DNA of 64,000 nt. It comes from Progne subis subis. Taxonomy: Eukaryota; Chordata; Aves; Passeriformes; Hirundinidae. Below the pieces are notes generated by a model. The model was not told the DNA's origin, made no database searches, and worked only from the letters and a program-made list of their open reading frames with translations. The stretch covers positions 1,064,001 to 1,128,000 of the forward strand of contig JAKJHU010000076.1 of NCBI GenBank assembly GCA_022316685.1. Reading direction: 5' to 3'. Positions 49,901 through 58,845 of this stretch are shown piece after piece. Numbering within the stretch: the stretch's first letter is position 1; each line of letters starts with the position of its first letter. The position numbers and the translations under genes are program-made.

Positions 49901-51593
49901 AGGTTCTCTTGATCTCCCTAGTAGATTGTCTACGGTCTAAAAGTATCTAGCTGCCCTTCAGTCAGGGTGTCACACCCCTTCAGTCCAGGATGTCATACAC
50001 ATCTTAAAGGACTCATATGCCAACCATAAACTAGCCTATAAGTCATTGTGCTGAGAATTCCAGGCACCTAAGTGCTGAGAGCACTGTAAAAGTGAGCATA
50101 AGATAAAGGGCCAGGCAACTTGTTTACCTTAATTAGCATTAATACTAATCTCTGCTTGACATTTCAGGGTAGGTATCTGCAACAATTTGAAAGAATCTTT
50201 TATTTGTTAACACACTAGGTGTTGCCATTTAAATGAATAATAATATATCTACCATATTATTCACAATGACACTGAATTATTTATTTTTCCTCCATAAGGT
50301 ATGGAAGTAAATCAAAGAGTTTAGTACATGTTGTTCGTATTTTTTAATCTGCAAAATTCATTACACAAGCCACTCCTTGAAGCAGGATCTGAGATGCCAG
50401 CAGTTTGTATCTATTAACGAAGAGGTACATTCCAAGTACTTTTAACACAATCCCACTCAGGCATATTTTGAATTAATGTATGCTTTCTGTATCCTATAAA
50501 AGTTTATAAAAAAGTTGTAGGGGAGGACAGAAGGAAAGAAAGAGCGAATATCCCGTCAAAACTGTAATTCTTGCATTGCCCTCTAGTGCACATATGACAG
50601 CATGACACCCTTTTTTTTTTTTTAACCTCTTCACACTATAAATTACTAAAATGAAACCTTTAATGTCATTTGATGGTTTTATTGCATTTAATTTTGATAG
50701 AAACAATATATACAGTTAGTTTGAAATACCTTTCCTTCATCAAACCCTTCTGGCAAATCTGAGAAATAGTTTGATTAATGTTGCTGGCAGAAATGCAGGC
50801 CATGTCTTTTCAAAACTAAGTAAGTATGATTCCAAAGAATCTAGACCTAAAAAATTCAGTCGTTCAAAACCACCTGAAATTAAGCATATATAATTTGGAG
50901 GACACCTATATTCTTTACCCTTTGAGGGCAAAGTAAAGTCTTTAGTAGTATGTCATTGGTCTGCATACACTTTTAAAACTCAAATGCCTCCAACATGTAC
51001 ATAAAGATCAGCATACACAGGAACCTACACAATAGTTGAAGTGGAAAGAATATACACAGACCAAGATGAAATCTATCATAAAGCATTGTAGAGGCAAAAA
51101 TTTCAGTGGCTATGGATTCAAGTAATACCTTGTTACTTAAGCCTTAGCCAGGAACAATCTCTAAGTTTCAGACCAACCATTTGTGGCTCTAGGAATAAAC
51201 TTAGGGACACATTCAATACATTTAGAAGAAAAATAAGTAGAAATTTCCTCTGGTTTCACATAAATTATCACAGAAAGCCCATTTCTTCCTGTAATAAGGG
51301 TCTCAGTAAAAGAAAACACTTAATGAAACAATTAAGGGGAAAAAAAATCACCAGGTTACAGTAAGGAATATTTTAGAAATCCCTTTTTGCTGTTCTTATC
51401 TGCAAAATGCATTACTGTTAAATTGTGGTTACTACAGTATAGACAATGCATTTGAGAGTTTTGAGGATCTTTTGAGGATCTTATTTCACTCTTCTCCACA
51501 TAGTCCTTAAAAGCATAACATGTTTAGAAGTTTTTATGTTCTGGTCCACAAGATCACAGACAAGAAAATTAATTTTCTTCTCCACCTCTGCAC

Positions 51594-51738
51594 AGAGAAG
51601 TTGTAGACTTTCCATCCCTGGAAATGTGCAGAATCCCCATCCCTCTAGACAAGACTGGATGGGGCTCAGAGTAACCTGATCATGTGGAAGGTTCCTTGTC
51701 CACAGCACAGGGGTTTGAATAATTGTTCCATCGATTCT
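51594..51738 (+). mobile_element. CR1 LINE 3' end, worn
   Basis: Plus-strand CR1 3' region: GAGAAGTTGTAGACTTTCCA, TCCCTGGAAATGTGCAGAAT and AAGACTGGATGGGGCTCAGA are worn forms of the usual coding end and 3' UTR. It runs up to the tail of an oppositely oriented CR1 that starts at 51741. Confidence 0.78.
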
Positions 51739-51740
51739 GC

Positions 51741-52332
51741 AGAATCATAGAATGATTTGGGTTGGAAGGGACCCCAAAGATCACCTAGTTACCCTCATGC
51801 CACTGACACAGACATTTTTGACTAGATCAAGCTTCTCAAAACCCCATCCAAACTGGCCTTTAAATACTTCCAGTGATGGGGCATCAACAACTTTTCTGGG
51901 CAACTTGTTCCAGTGCCTCATGACTCTAACATTAAACATTTCTAATATTTAATTTAAATCTAGTCCCCTTAAGTTTCAAGCCCTGCCTATTGCTACATGC
52001 CCTTGTGTAATATCCCTTTCCAGTGTTTTTGTAGGCCCCATTTAGGTACTGGAAGGTTGCTGAAAGGTCTCCCTGGAGCCTTCCCTTCCTCAGCCTGAAC
52101 AACCCCAACTCTCTCAGCCCATCTTCATAAGAGACATGCTCCAGTCTTTTGATCATCTTCTTGTTCCTTCTCTTGACTTGCTTCAGCAAGTAGGTCTATG
52201 TCCTTTTTATGCTGGAAGCCTCCAGAGCTGGATGCAGTTACAGGTACGGTTTCATGAAACTGGATAAAAGGGCAAAATCATCTCCTTAGATCAGCTGGTG
52301 AGGCTTCTTTTGGTGAATCCCAGAATATGGGC
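51741..52332 (-). mobile_element. CR1 LINE 3' fragment, tail-to-tail with its neighbour
   Basis: Minus-strand CR1 with its tail at the left (AGAATCATAGAATGATTTGG then GTTGGAAGGGACC). The coding 3' part follows: frame 52189-51932 reads MLKQVKRRNKKMIKRLEHVS then YEDGLRELGLFRLRKGRL. It is 5'-truncated near 52332 in the TTGGTGAATCCCAGAATATG segment. Together with the plus-strand piece to its left it forms an inverted, tail-to-tail pair. Confidence 0.94.
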
Positions 52333-53765
52333 AAGATACCATTAAGGAATTTTACAGATCTCTACAGACAACATGGAGTAAAATTACAGCACCTCCCCTT
52401 GCCAGAATATCACAGCTTTTGCTTCACAGCCAAAGTTACATGGTAATCACTATAAAATCTCATAATTTTTCAGATCCTATTCTCTCATGCAACTCTTAGA
52501 TGTACTTGAGTATAGGAGACAGAGTTGCACCTGTGCAAGCAAGGACACTTTCAGAACACCAAGCACGTGGATAGCATCAAGATATGAATAGCAGAGAGAA
52601 AGAAATGGGATACTATGAAGATACATGTCAATAATTGCATTGTGTAAATGGGAAAGCATCTACCATCCTTGTAGCATTAGTGAAATCACTGCTGCTGGAG
52701 GAACTCATCAAGTAAATATATTCCTGGCCTCAGTCCAGGATGATATGCAGTTTGCCACTACCAAAGTCAAGAAAAAAATTATAGGCCACTTTAATAATGT
52801 CAGATTTTGATTACAGTGTGATACTGTGCCATGTTGACAACCTTACCTTTGTGTTTGTATAGCAATCTTTATTGAAGACAACTTCTGGACAACTTTTGAC
52901 AATTAATTTTGTTCTTATATTTTCATGTAAATGGAGGGTGCAAATGTGCCTGAATTTATTTCTTTGTTTTGTACGAAGGTGTTCCTGTAGTAACAACAGT
53001 TCCTACCTCACAATTCAATTTTTCAGCATTCTGACACTTGTTCCTAATGCTCCATGATTTTTTTTTTTTTAACCTATATCCCAAAAATTTTAAAATAATG
53101 ATAGCAAGGTTACCATAGTTATGGTTCATCATAATCACAGGATAGAAATAGTCAAATTTCAATTGAATGCTTGAAGATATGGGGGCACGCAGTTGCTAAT
53201 GGACCATGAGAGATCATGGAGATTTTGATCAACTTCCCTGTTCACAGCTTTGGAACAACCCTAGCAAGAAACCAGAAATAAAAATCTTAGTATTGTCCTG
53301 CCTGCCAGGCACAGCCCTTTAGCCACTGCTGTCTAGCCTTTGGTTTTCAATCCACAAATCTTTTCACAAGGTAGAAAATTGTCATCAAGCCAACATGGGA
53401 CAGACAAGGTCTTTTTACTTAAAAACACAAATGAGCAGCATGTGATAAAACTTTCTATTTGATTTGTCACAGATATATTGACAGATATATAGCTACTTGT
53501 TTTAAAATCTGCCATTCTTTGGGCTTATAATGTCATGCTCACAAAACCAGACTCTAATCACACTAGAGTGCCACCAGTTTTGTTCCCCACATTTCCATGT
53601 TTCATTCTTAAACCTGCCTCTACCACCCCAGGAAAAAAGGGTAAAAATAGAGAGACATCACCATTGGAAAATGGTCATGACTACAGAGCTGCTTTTTGTG
53701 TTACGGAGATGCTTAGTTTCATGACCCATTTATGTGGTTTCACCTTCTCTTTCTGCATAACACAC
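52333..53765. other. AT-rich DNA, no gene seen
   Basis: No gene or repeat family recognised. A T-run lies at 53060-53071. Frames do not exceed 93 codons. Confidence 0.5.
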
Positions 53766-54420
53766 TGTGTTGATTTTGACTGGGGTAGAGTTAATTTTCT
53801 TTGGAAAATTAATTAATTTACAGCTTTTATTCTCAAGTCCTTTGGAAAATTAATGCTTTGGAGTAGAGCTGGAAACAGTGTTGAAAATTCAGGGATGTTT
53901 TAATCATTGCTGGACAGCATTTACAGAGAGTCAAGGCCTTTTCTACTCCCTACACCATCCCACCATCAAGTATTCAGGGGTGCACAAGGAACTGGGAGAA
54001 GACAGAGCCAGGACAACTGACCCCAAGTGACCAAAGACATATTTCAGACCTTATCACCTCATGCTTAGTGTATAAATCTGGGAAAGAACCAAGAAGTGAG
54101 GGATATTTGGAGTGATGTTGTGTATCTTCCCAAGTCACCACTGCACAGGATGAGCCCCTGCCTTCATGGAGATGGCTGAAAACCTGCCTGGAAAGGTGCA
54201 TTTCCTACTGCATGGGAAGCAGAGAATTAATTTCTTGGTTTGTTTTGCCTGAATGCATGGCCTTTGACTTACTTTTTAAACTGTCTTTATGTCAACACCT
54301 GAGTTTTCTCACTTTTACCCTTCTGATTCACTCCTGCATCCCACCGCAAGGGTGAGGGCAGGGAGAAAGAAATGAGTGGCTCTGTGGGGCTCAGTTGCTG
54401 GCTGGAATTAAACCATGACA
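53766..54420 (+). mobile_element. complete ERVL-type solo LTR, 655 bp
   Basis: Starts TGTGTTGATTTTGACTGGGG and ends GGAATTAAACCATGACA. Inside are landmarks of the same family as 11130-11292 and 31834-33018: GAGAGTCAAGGCCTTTTCTA, AACTGACCCCAAGTGACCAA, GATGGCTGAAAACCTGCCTG and TTTAAACTGTCTTTATGTCA. A TATAAA box lies at 54071-54076, as expected at the U3/R boundary. The flanks CACAC (53761-53765) and CATAC (54421-54425) look like a 5-bp target duplication with one change. A local duplication of CTTTGGAAAATTAAT (53799-53813 and 53840-53854) has lengthened the U3. No internal retroviral sequence follows. Confidence 0.88.
54071..54076 (+). promoter_or_regulatory. TATA box of the ERVL-type LTR
   Basis: TATAAA lies about 300 bp into the LTR. 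By position it would be the LTR's own promoter element; present activity is unknown. Confidence 0.55.
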
Positions 54421-54425
54421 CATAC

Positions 54426-55130
54426 AAGTAGCATAAAAAATGTCACTGATTCAAGATGTAACTACTGCTCTCATTCTCTTATGCAACTGTTTTTCCTCTC
54501 TGCTTCAAAGGCCTGTACATTGCACGATCACTGGAAAAATCCTGTCTTGATCTTTTTTCTGGAAAATTATTTCAGTCTTCCAGGCTCAGAGCATTCACAC
54601 CTTGTAGCTCTATAAATTCCTTTTAAGCAGAGGGAGCTTATATCATTGAAGTGGAAACTCAGCAACACTGGAAAACTGGATGAAAATTTCTCAAAGAAGC
54701 CAAGTAAAATAAAGAAGTTATAGTTCAATAATCAGAAATAACAACATTTTTCTTGAGAACATCCTGAATTGTTTGAAGTTTTCTGTGACTGATCATGAAT
54801 GTATTAACAACTAAGGTCTCGAAGGTTACTCATTTTTGTATACCTGTGTTGTTGTTAGCTTTATTTGGAGTTGGTTTGTTGTTGGGGTTTTTGGCAGGGG
54901 TGAGTTATTGCTGACTTGTTGTCTCAGAGTTTCTTGTGTGTGTGTTTACTGGTTTTATTTTTTGTCTACTAATCTTCAAAATATTAAGGTTGCTTTCCTA
55001 TCCACCCCAAACTTGGGCAAAGGCTTGCAATACTGCTTTTTTATTGTGAATCAAAAGGCTTATGATAAACATTCAGCCAGAACTTTTTCTTATCCTCTAT
55101 TTTACAGACTGTGTTCTGCTGACTGAATCT
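54426..55130. other. unassigned DNA, no gene seen
   Basis: AT-rich, with a TGTG run near 54931-54946. A plus-strand frame of 96 codons (54836-55126) has no recognisable domain. Confidence 0.5.
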
Positions 55131-55153
55131 GAGCAAGTCACAGAACCACAGAA
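55131..55153 (-). mobile_element. CR1 3' tail, cut off by the provirus
   Basis: GCAAGTCACAGAACCACAGA then A is the minus-strand form of a CR1 octamer-type tail. The CR1 body resumes directly after the provirus at 58325 (GACACTGAGTTGGAAGGGAC). The provirus therefore sits inside the tail of this CR1. Confidence 0.78.
55148..55153. repeat. target site duplication ACAGAA (left copy)
   Basis: Exact match to 58319-58324. A 6-bp duplication is typical of betaretrovirus-like and alpharetrovirus-like integrases. Confidence 0.9.
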
Positions 55154-55519
55154 TGTTGTAATGCATCGACTGGGTTTATATTCCATTGTATTTGTAATGT
55201 TTTTTCTATGTATCATGTGATCTGTCCTTGCCCAGCAGTGCCCATCCCGCACACTGAAATGTAACCCAGCCCTGTTCCCTCCCACTTCTCCCTGATGGGG
55301 TGGTGCCTCTGGGCCCTGCCTCTGGGCCCTGCCCCCTGGGGAAAAGGCCCTGACAGGGGAGGGGCCAGGGCTCTTGGGCATCGGCGAGCCATCGGGAAAG
55401 GCCTCCAGCAAAACAAGAAGGACTTGAGAATAAAAGCTGTAAAATTCAACCTGGTGCCAGAGAGCAGAGTCTGTTACTTTTGCCATTGGCACCCGTCTAG
55501 TCTCGTGGGAAAATCTACA
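55154..55519 (+). mobile_element. 5' LTR of the class II provirus, 366 bp
   Basis: Starts TGTTGTAATGCATCGACTGG and ends GGGAAAATCTACA. It pairs with the 3' LTR at 57968-58318 (hand alignment: about 30 substitutions in about 335 aligned bases, plus small gaps that make this copy 15 bp longer). Its middle is GC-rich with repeated CCTCTGGGCCCTG units. AATAAA at 55429-55434 serves as polyadenylation signal or as an ATAAAA-type TATA box; the two cannot be told apart by eye. The ends follow the TG...CA rule and the edges are fixed by the target duplication. Confidence 0.95.
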
Positions 55520-55521
55520 AC

Positions 55522-55550
55522 TGGCGTGCAACGTGCGGCTCGAAGCCACA
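55522..55550 (+). promoter_or_regulatory. primer binding site, tRNA-Lys(1,2) type
   Basis: It starts TGGCGTGCAACGTGCGGCTC two bases after the LTR. It pairs with the 3' end of the common vertebrate tRNA-Lys (CUU type, ...CCCCACGTTGGGCGCCA) apart from a few changes. The match extends into the T-arm (GGCTCGAAGCCAC). Lysine primers are usual for betaretroviruses and for ERVK-class elements. Confidence 0.85.
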
Positions 55551-56161
55551 GAAGATTCCCAAAAAGCTGGAAGAACCACCTGGGGAGCACATAGCCAAGG
55601 AATCCCACACAGAGACAGACCCGTCAGGCTTGGTGTTTGCTGTGGAATCTCCGAAACACAGGACTCTACAGGCCAGGGCTGCAGTTTTCTCCCTTGGACT
55701 CAAAAGTCCCATCAGAGTGCTGCAAAGAAGCCCCCCCGAATGGCAAGCTGCCCCAGAGAGTGACCACGTGTTCGTGGAAGACTGATCCTGGGGAACGAGA
55801 CTGGAAGCTCTTTTTGCACCAAAAAGGGTCAGTCTCAGGCAAAAGGAGTGATTGGGAAAGAAAGGAAAGGAACGCTGGAATTTTGGTGAGTACCACTTTC
55901 AGTTTTCTAAGGGAAAATTTTTTCAGAGGCGATGTTACTCAGGGAAAAGGTGGTTTTTTTTTTTCTTTTTCGGGGAAGGTTTTGCTTTCAGAGTAAACCT
56001 TCAAAGTGCTTTAATAGCACGCTCCTTTCGGCAGCCTGGGGTGGAAAAGGAAACTGTTTCCCCTTTCGGCTTTTTTTCTCTCCAGCGTTTTTTTTTTTTT
56101 TTTCCTTTTAGTTTCTCAGTCACAAAAAAGAGGACACAGAAATTCAAAATCTGAGCCAAAA
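55551..56161 (+). other. proviral leader between primer site and gag
   Basis: 610 bp of leader, unusually long but within the range for class II elements. It includes a candidate splice donor at 55885/55886 and two T-rich stretches (55954-55968 and 56090-56103). Frames of 76-119 codons cross it on both strands without resembling a protein family. A packaging signal is expected here but cannot be recognised by eye. Confidence 0.65.
55883..55891 (+). promoter_or_regulatory. candidate splice donor in the proviral leader
   Basis: TTG|GTGAGT, with the cut after 55885, fits the donor consensus well at +1 to +6. It lies 270 bp upstream of the gag start, where simple and complex retroviruses place their major donor. 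With env deleted it has no known acceptor in the element. Confidence 0.5.
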
Positions 56162-57478
56162 ATGGGTGCTAGGCTGTCTGTGCCTCACAAAAGAGTCTAT
56201 TGTCATTTTATATACCTTGGATGATGGCGAGATCCATTATTCAAAGAAACAGCTGAAAACTTTAACTCTGTGGTTGTTTTCTCAGTTTCCACATTTATCA
56301 TTAGAGAAAATAAGCTCCCCAGAATTTTGGGAGGCTATAACAAAAACATAGCTGAATCTTGCTCCTCTAATAATAAAGAAGATGCAAATTTTGCTTTTTA
56401 TAGCTTAAAAATTAAGTTTGCATTGCAAAAGCAAAATGAAAAGGGAAAAAAGCCAGTTCTTTGCGAATTTTCCCCAGCTTGTACCTTTGCAGGCAGTCCG
56501 AGTGCTCAAACCTCCCACCTTAGTGGTCCCCAGGTTGGGGGGTCACAAGATGGAGGGGATTCCTTTGTCCAAAATGGCCGAAGCCATGTGCTCCCGAGCC
56601 ACGAGGAGTCTCTCCCTTTGTCTGTCCCTCCTTCCTGCAATCCCTTCTTCTCCCCAGACCCCTCCTTCCCTTCGGTGCCGCCCCCAGCACTGCCCTCTCC
56701 TCTGACTCTGCCCCCACCCTCAAACCTCCACCCTCTGACTCCTCCCCGTGTGACTCAAGCCTCCAGCCCCTCCCTGCCCCTGGTTCCCACGGTTTCCCAG
56801 CCCACAGTCCCTGTTCCCATGGCCAGGGGGAGCCGGGAACCCGGAAGCAGGAAGCAATCCCGGCTTTTCTGCCATCCCTGTCACATATCAACAGTCAAAA
56901 AGAGGCGGTGCTGTCCACAGTAACTGGGACCCCTTCCCCCAACAAGCGATTCAGGGTTTATGCAAAGCTCAGGCCAAATTTGGATATGAAAGAGAATACT
57001 TTTGCATCAGTTTAAAAGCAAATTTAGCAAGGAATACTACAGTTCCCTTTGACCTGCAAAAAGATTTGCTTCCGGAGCAAAGCTTCCATCAGAACCTTTA
57101 GTAACATTTGTGGAGCGGTTAACACAAGATATCGAGTTACAGGTTAAGAGTGAAGGAGCCCAAGAACAGGTCCTGGAGGAGATGGCTCTGGCCAATGCAA
57201 ACAAATGGTGCAAGGCAGCTATTCTCAGCCTGTCTACAGAACCAGCTCCAACTTTACATGACATGCTCCGGGTGTGTGCTAGAAAGGCCCCCTTCATAAA
57301 AGCTCATCAAAACCACAGTTCCAGAGTCCAGCCTGCCACAAAAAGCTGCTGCTGCAGACACCGTGCTTCCTGTACCTGTGCCACGGCCACAGCCCAAGAG
57401 AGGAACAACGTGTCTCCTGTGCGATCAGGCTAGACATTGGGCATCTCAATGCCCTTTAAAGAAGCAATTTCTGGACTT
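56162..57478 (+). pseudogene. gag: broken gag of the class II provirus
   Basis: Remnant of the gene for the structural polyprotein. The start at 56162 reads MGARLSVPHK, with the glycine-2 needed for N-myristoylation of matrix. This frame stops at a TGA near 56222; matrix-like sequence goes on in another frame (LKTLTLWLFSQFPHLSLEKI, up to a stop near 56351). It then returns to the first frame as a proline-rich linker (to the stop at 56921). The capsid start (WDPFPQQAIQ at 56925, AQAKFGYEREYF) is in the third frame and stops at 57099. From 57092 the major-homology-like part EPLVTFVERL and the capsid C-terminal end (LANANKWCKAAILSL) follow. Most of the capsid N-terminal domain is therefore missing. 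A CCHC zinc knuckle lies at 57411-57452, again out of frame. At least four breaks are present. Confidence 0.9.
57411..57452 (+). other. CCHC zinc knuckle of nucleocapsid
   Basis: The codons read CLLCDQARHWASQC, an exact C-x2-C-x4-H-x4-C spacing. A proline-rich linker lies before it in the same frame and LKKQFLDFQ after it. The usual glycine before the histidine is absent (ARH). Only this one knuckle is seen; class II gags usually have two, so the second may be lost in the deletion. Confidence 0.88.
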
Positions 57479-57591
57479 TCAGGACAATGGGGGCAGGAGG
57501 TCTCAAAGGTAATTTTTCAAGAAAAATAGAAAATGTAAATGTTAAACTAAATAATCCTGCTTTAACCAGTTCTGCCTTTCAGCAAAAGTCA

Positions 57592-57804
57592 CCAGATATG
57601 ATAGTAAAGGATCCAGCGACCAGAGAAACAAAAAGTCCTCATGATCAGGTCACCTGGGGTCGTGGGTACGCCTATGTGTCCACTCCCCCAGATCTCAAGT
57701 GGGTGCCAGCTGAGTGGGTGAAACCCTTCATCCCTAAAACTACAAAGCCACCTGCAGAGGCCGCACAAGTGGCCAGTGCTGCCTGGAGGAGGAGAAAGTG
57801 CTGA
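57592..57804 (+). pseudogene. pol: C-terminal end of integrase (pol remnant)
   Basis: In the frame 57487-57804 the stretch IVKDPATRETKSPHD, then VTWGRGYAYVSTPPDLKWVP and AEWVKPFIPK resembles the DNA-binding C-terminal domain of betaretroviral integrases. There a W-x-R/D-G-x-A-x-V-S-T core is followed by W-I/V-P. The zinc-binding HHCC domain and the DDE catalytic core are not present upstream. Only about 140 bp separate this piece from the nucleocapsid knuckle, so nearly all of pro and pol has been removed. The frame ends with a basic tail (RRRKC) and a TGA at 57802. Confidence 0.82.
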
Positions 57805-57954
57805 ACCTTCTCCTTCTAATTATCATTATTCCATAACTGTTTTTCTCAACAGTTTGCACTAAAGGTCATTTTTCTTTTGCAACTTTAAAGGTACTCAAGG
57901 TCCGAACTCTGAGCATCTCCCATGAACCGAGCCTTCCTCCTTCTTAATTTAATT
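57805..57954 (+). other. proviral 3' non-coding remnant
   Basis: 150 bp between the integrase stop and the polypurine tract. No env-like coding sequence can be seen, so env is absent or reduced beyond recognition. Confidence 0.65.
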
Positions 57955-57967
57955 AGAAAAGGGGAAA
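57955..57967 (+). promoter_or_regulatory. polypurine tract
   Basis: AGAAAAGGGGAAA lies directly against the 3' LTR start TGTTG. It is the plus-strand primer site expected at this place in any retrovirus. Confidence 0.92.
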
Positions 57968-58318
57968 TGTTGTAATGCATTAATTTGGTTTATATTTCAT
58001 TGGATTTGTAATGTTTTTTCTATGTATCTGTCCTATGATCTGCCCATCCCCCACACTGAAATGTAACCCAGCCCTGTTCCCTCCCACTTCTCCCTGATTG
58101 TGTGGTGCCTCTGGGCCCTGCCTCTGGGCCCTGCCTCTGGGGAAAAAGCCCCGATGGGGGAAGGGACAGGTCTCTCTGGCATCGGCAAGCCATCGGGAAA
58201 GGTCTCCAGCAAGCAGAGCAGGACTTGAGAATAAAAGCTGTAAAATCCCACCTGGTGCCAGAGAGCAGACTCTTACTTTTGCCATTGGCGGCCGTCTAGT
58301 CTCGTGGAAAAATCTACA
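57968..58318 (+). mobile_element. 3' LTR of the class II provirus, 351 bp
   Basis: Starts TGTTGTAATGCATTAATTTG and ends GGAAAAATCTACA. It keeps the same order of landmarks as the 5' LTR, with AATAAA at 58230-58235. It is 15 bp shorter, mainly from a gap in the segment after CTATGTATC (near 58028-58050). Confidence 0.95.
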
Positions 58319-58324
58319 ACAGAA
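58319..58324. repeat. target site duplication ACAGAA (right copy)
   Basis: Exact match to 55148-55153. Confidence 0.9.
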
Positions 58325-58845
58325 GACACTGAGTTGGAAGGGACCCACAAGGATTATTGACTCAAACTTCCAGCCCCGCACAGGACCAAACCCAAGAATC
58401 ACACCAAGAGCCCAAGAGTAATGTCCAAATGCTTCTTGAACTCTGTCAGGTTTGGTGTTGTGACCACTTCCCTGTGGAGCCTGTTCCAGTGCCTAAACAC
58501 CCTCTGGGTAAAGAACCTTTTCTTAACATTCAACCTAAACCTTCCCTGACACAACTTCAGGCCATTCCCTTGGTCACCAAAGAGAAGAGGTCAGTGCCTG
58601 TCCCTCCTCTTCCTCTCATGAGGAAGCTGTAACTGCAATGAGGTCTCCCCTCAGTCTCCTCCAGGCTGAACAGACCAAGTGACCTCAGCCACTCCTCATG
58701 CAGCTTCCCCTCAAGGCCCTTGACCTTTTTTTTTTCCCTCCTTTGGACACTCTCCAATAGTGAGGATAGTTCAATATCTTTCTTATATTGTAGTGACCAA
58801 AACTGCTCACAATATTCAAGGTGAAGCCACACATCTAATTCAAGC
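58325..58845 (-). mobile_element. CR1 LINE body, host of the provirus
   Basis: Minus-strand CR1. From the 3' end at the left it reads GACACTGAGTTGGAAGGGAC, then TGAACTCTGTCAGGTTTGGT, TGTTCCAGTGCCTAAACACC, GGTCTCCCCTCAGTCTCCTC and TCCTTTGGACACTCTCCAAT. On the minus strand the frame 58847-58557 gives HLEYCEQFWSLQYKKDIEL and LLESVQRREKKKVKGLE, which is the CR1 C-terminal region. It is 5'-truncated near 58845. Its tail is found on the other side of the provirus at 55131-55153. The short relic at 12514-12567 matches the same tail type. Confidence 0.95.

Larger units (their letters stand above)
42642..51593. other. 9 kb AT-rich DNA, no gene seen
   Basis: No gene recognised. It includes an unassigned LTR-like segment (43265-43734, separate entry), a CATA/TA microsatellite (43950-43980) and an A-run (46903-46918). 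A possible very short CR1-tail relic lies near 47163-47215. The 126-codon plus frame 45539-45919 is T-rich and hydrophobic by composition, with no family resemblance. Confidence 0.5.
55154..58318 (+). mobile_element. internally deleted ERVK/betaretrovirus-like provirus
   Basis: Old endogenous retrovirus of 3.16 kb with two LTRs. In order it holds a 5' LTR, a tRNA-Lys primer site, a 600-bp leader with a candidate splice donor, a broken gag, the C-terminal end of integrase, a polypurine tract and a 3' LTR. The class II (ERV2/ERVK) call rests on the tRNA-Lys(1,2) primer site, the 6-bp target duplication, the gag pieces and the WGRGYAYVST integrase segment, which resembles betaretroviruses. Protease, dUTPase, RT, RNase H, the integrase zinc-finger and catalytic core, and env are missing. 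It cannot make particles or copy itself. It entered the tail of a minus-strand CR1. The family name is not determined. Confidence 0.93.

Noticed and set aside
55097..55579. 160-codon minus-strand frame over the 5' LTR
   Set aside because: Antisense to the LTR. The 3' LTR gives a similar antisense frame (57980-58402), as expected from repeat sequence and not from a gene.
57805..57954. Remnant of env
   Set aside because: Neither frame content nor length supports an envelope fragment; it reads as non-coding sequence before the polypurine tract.
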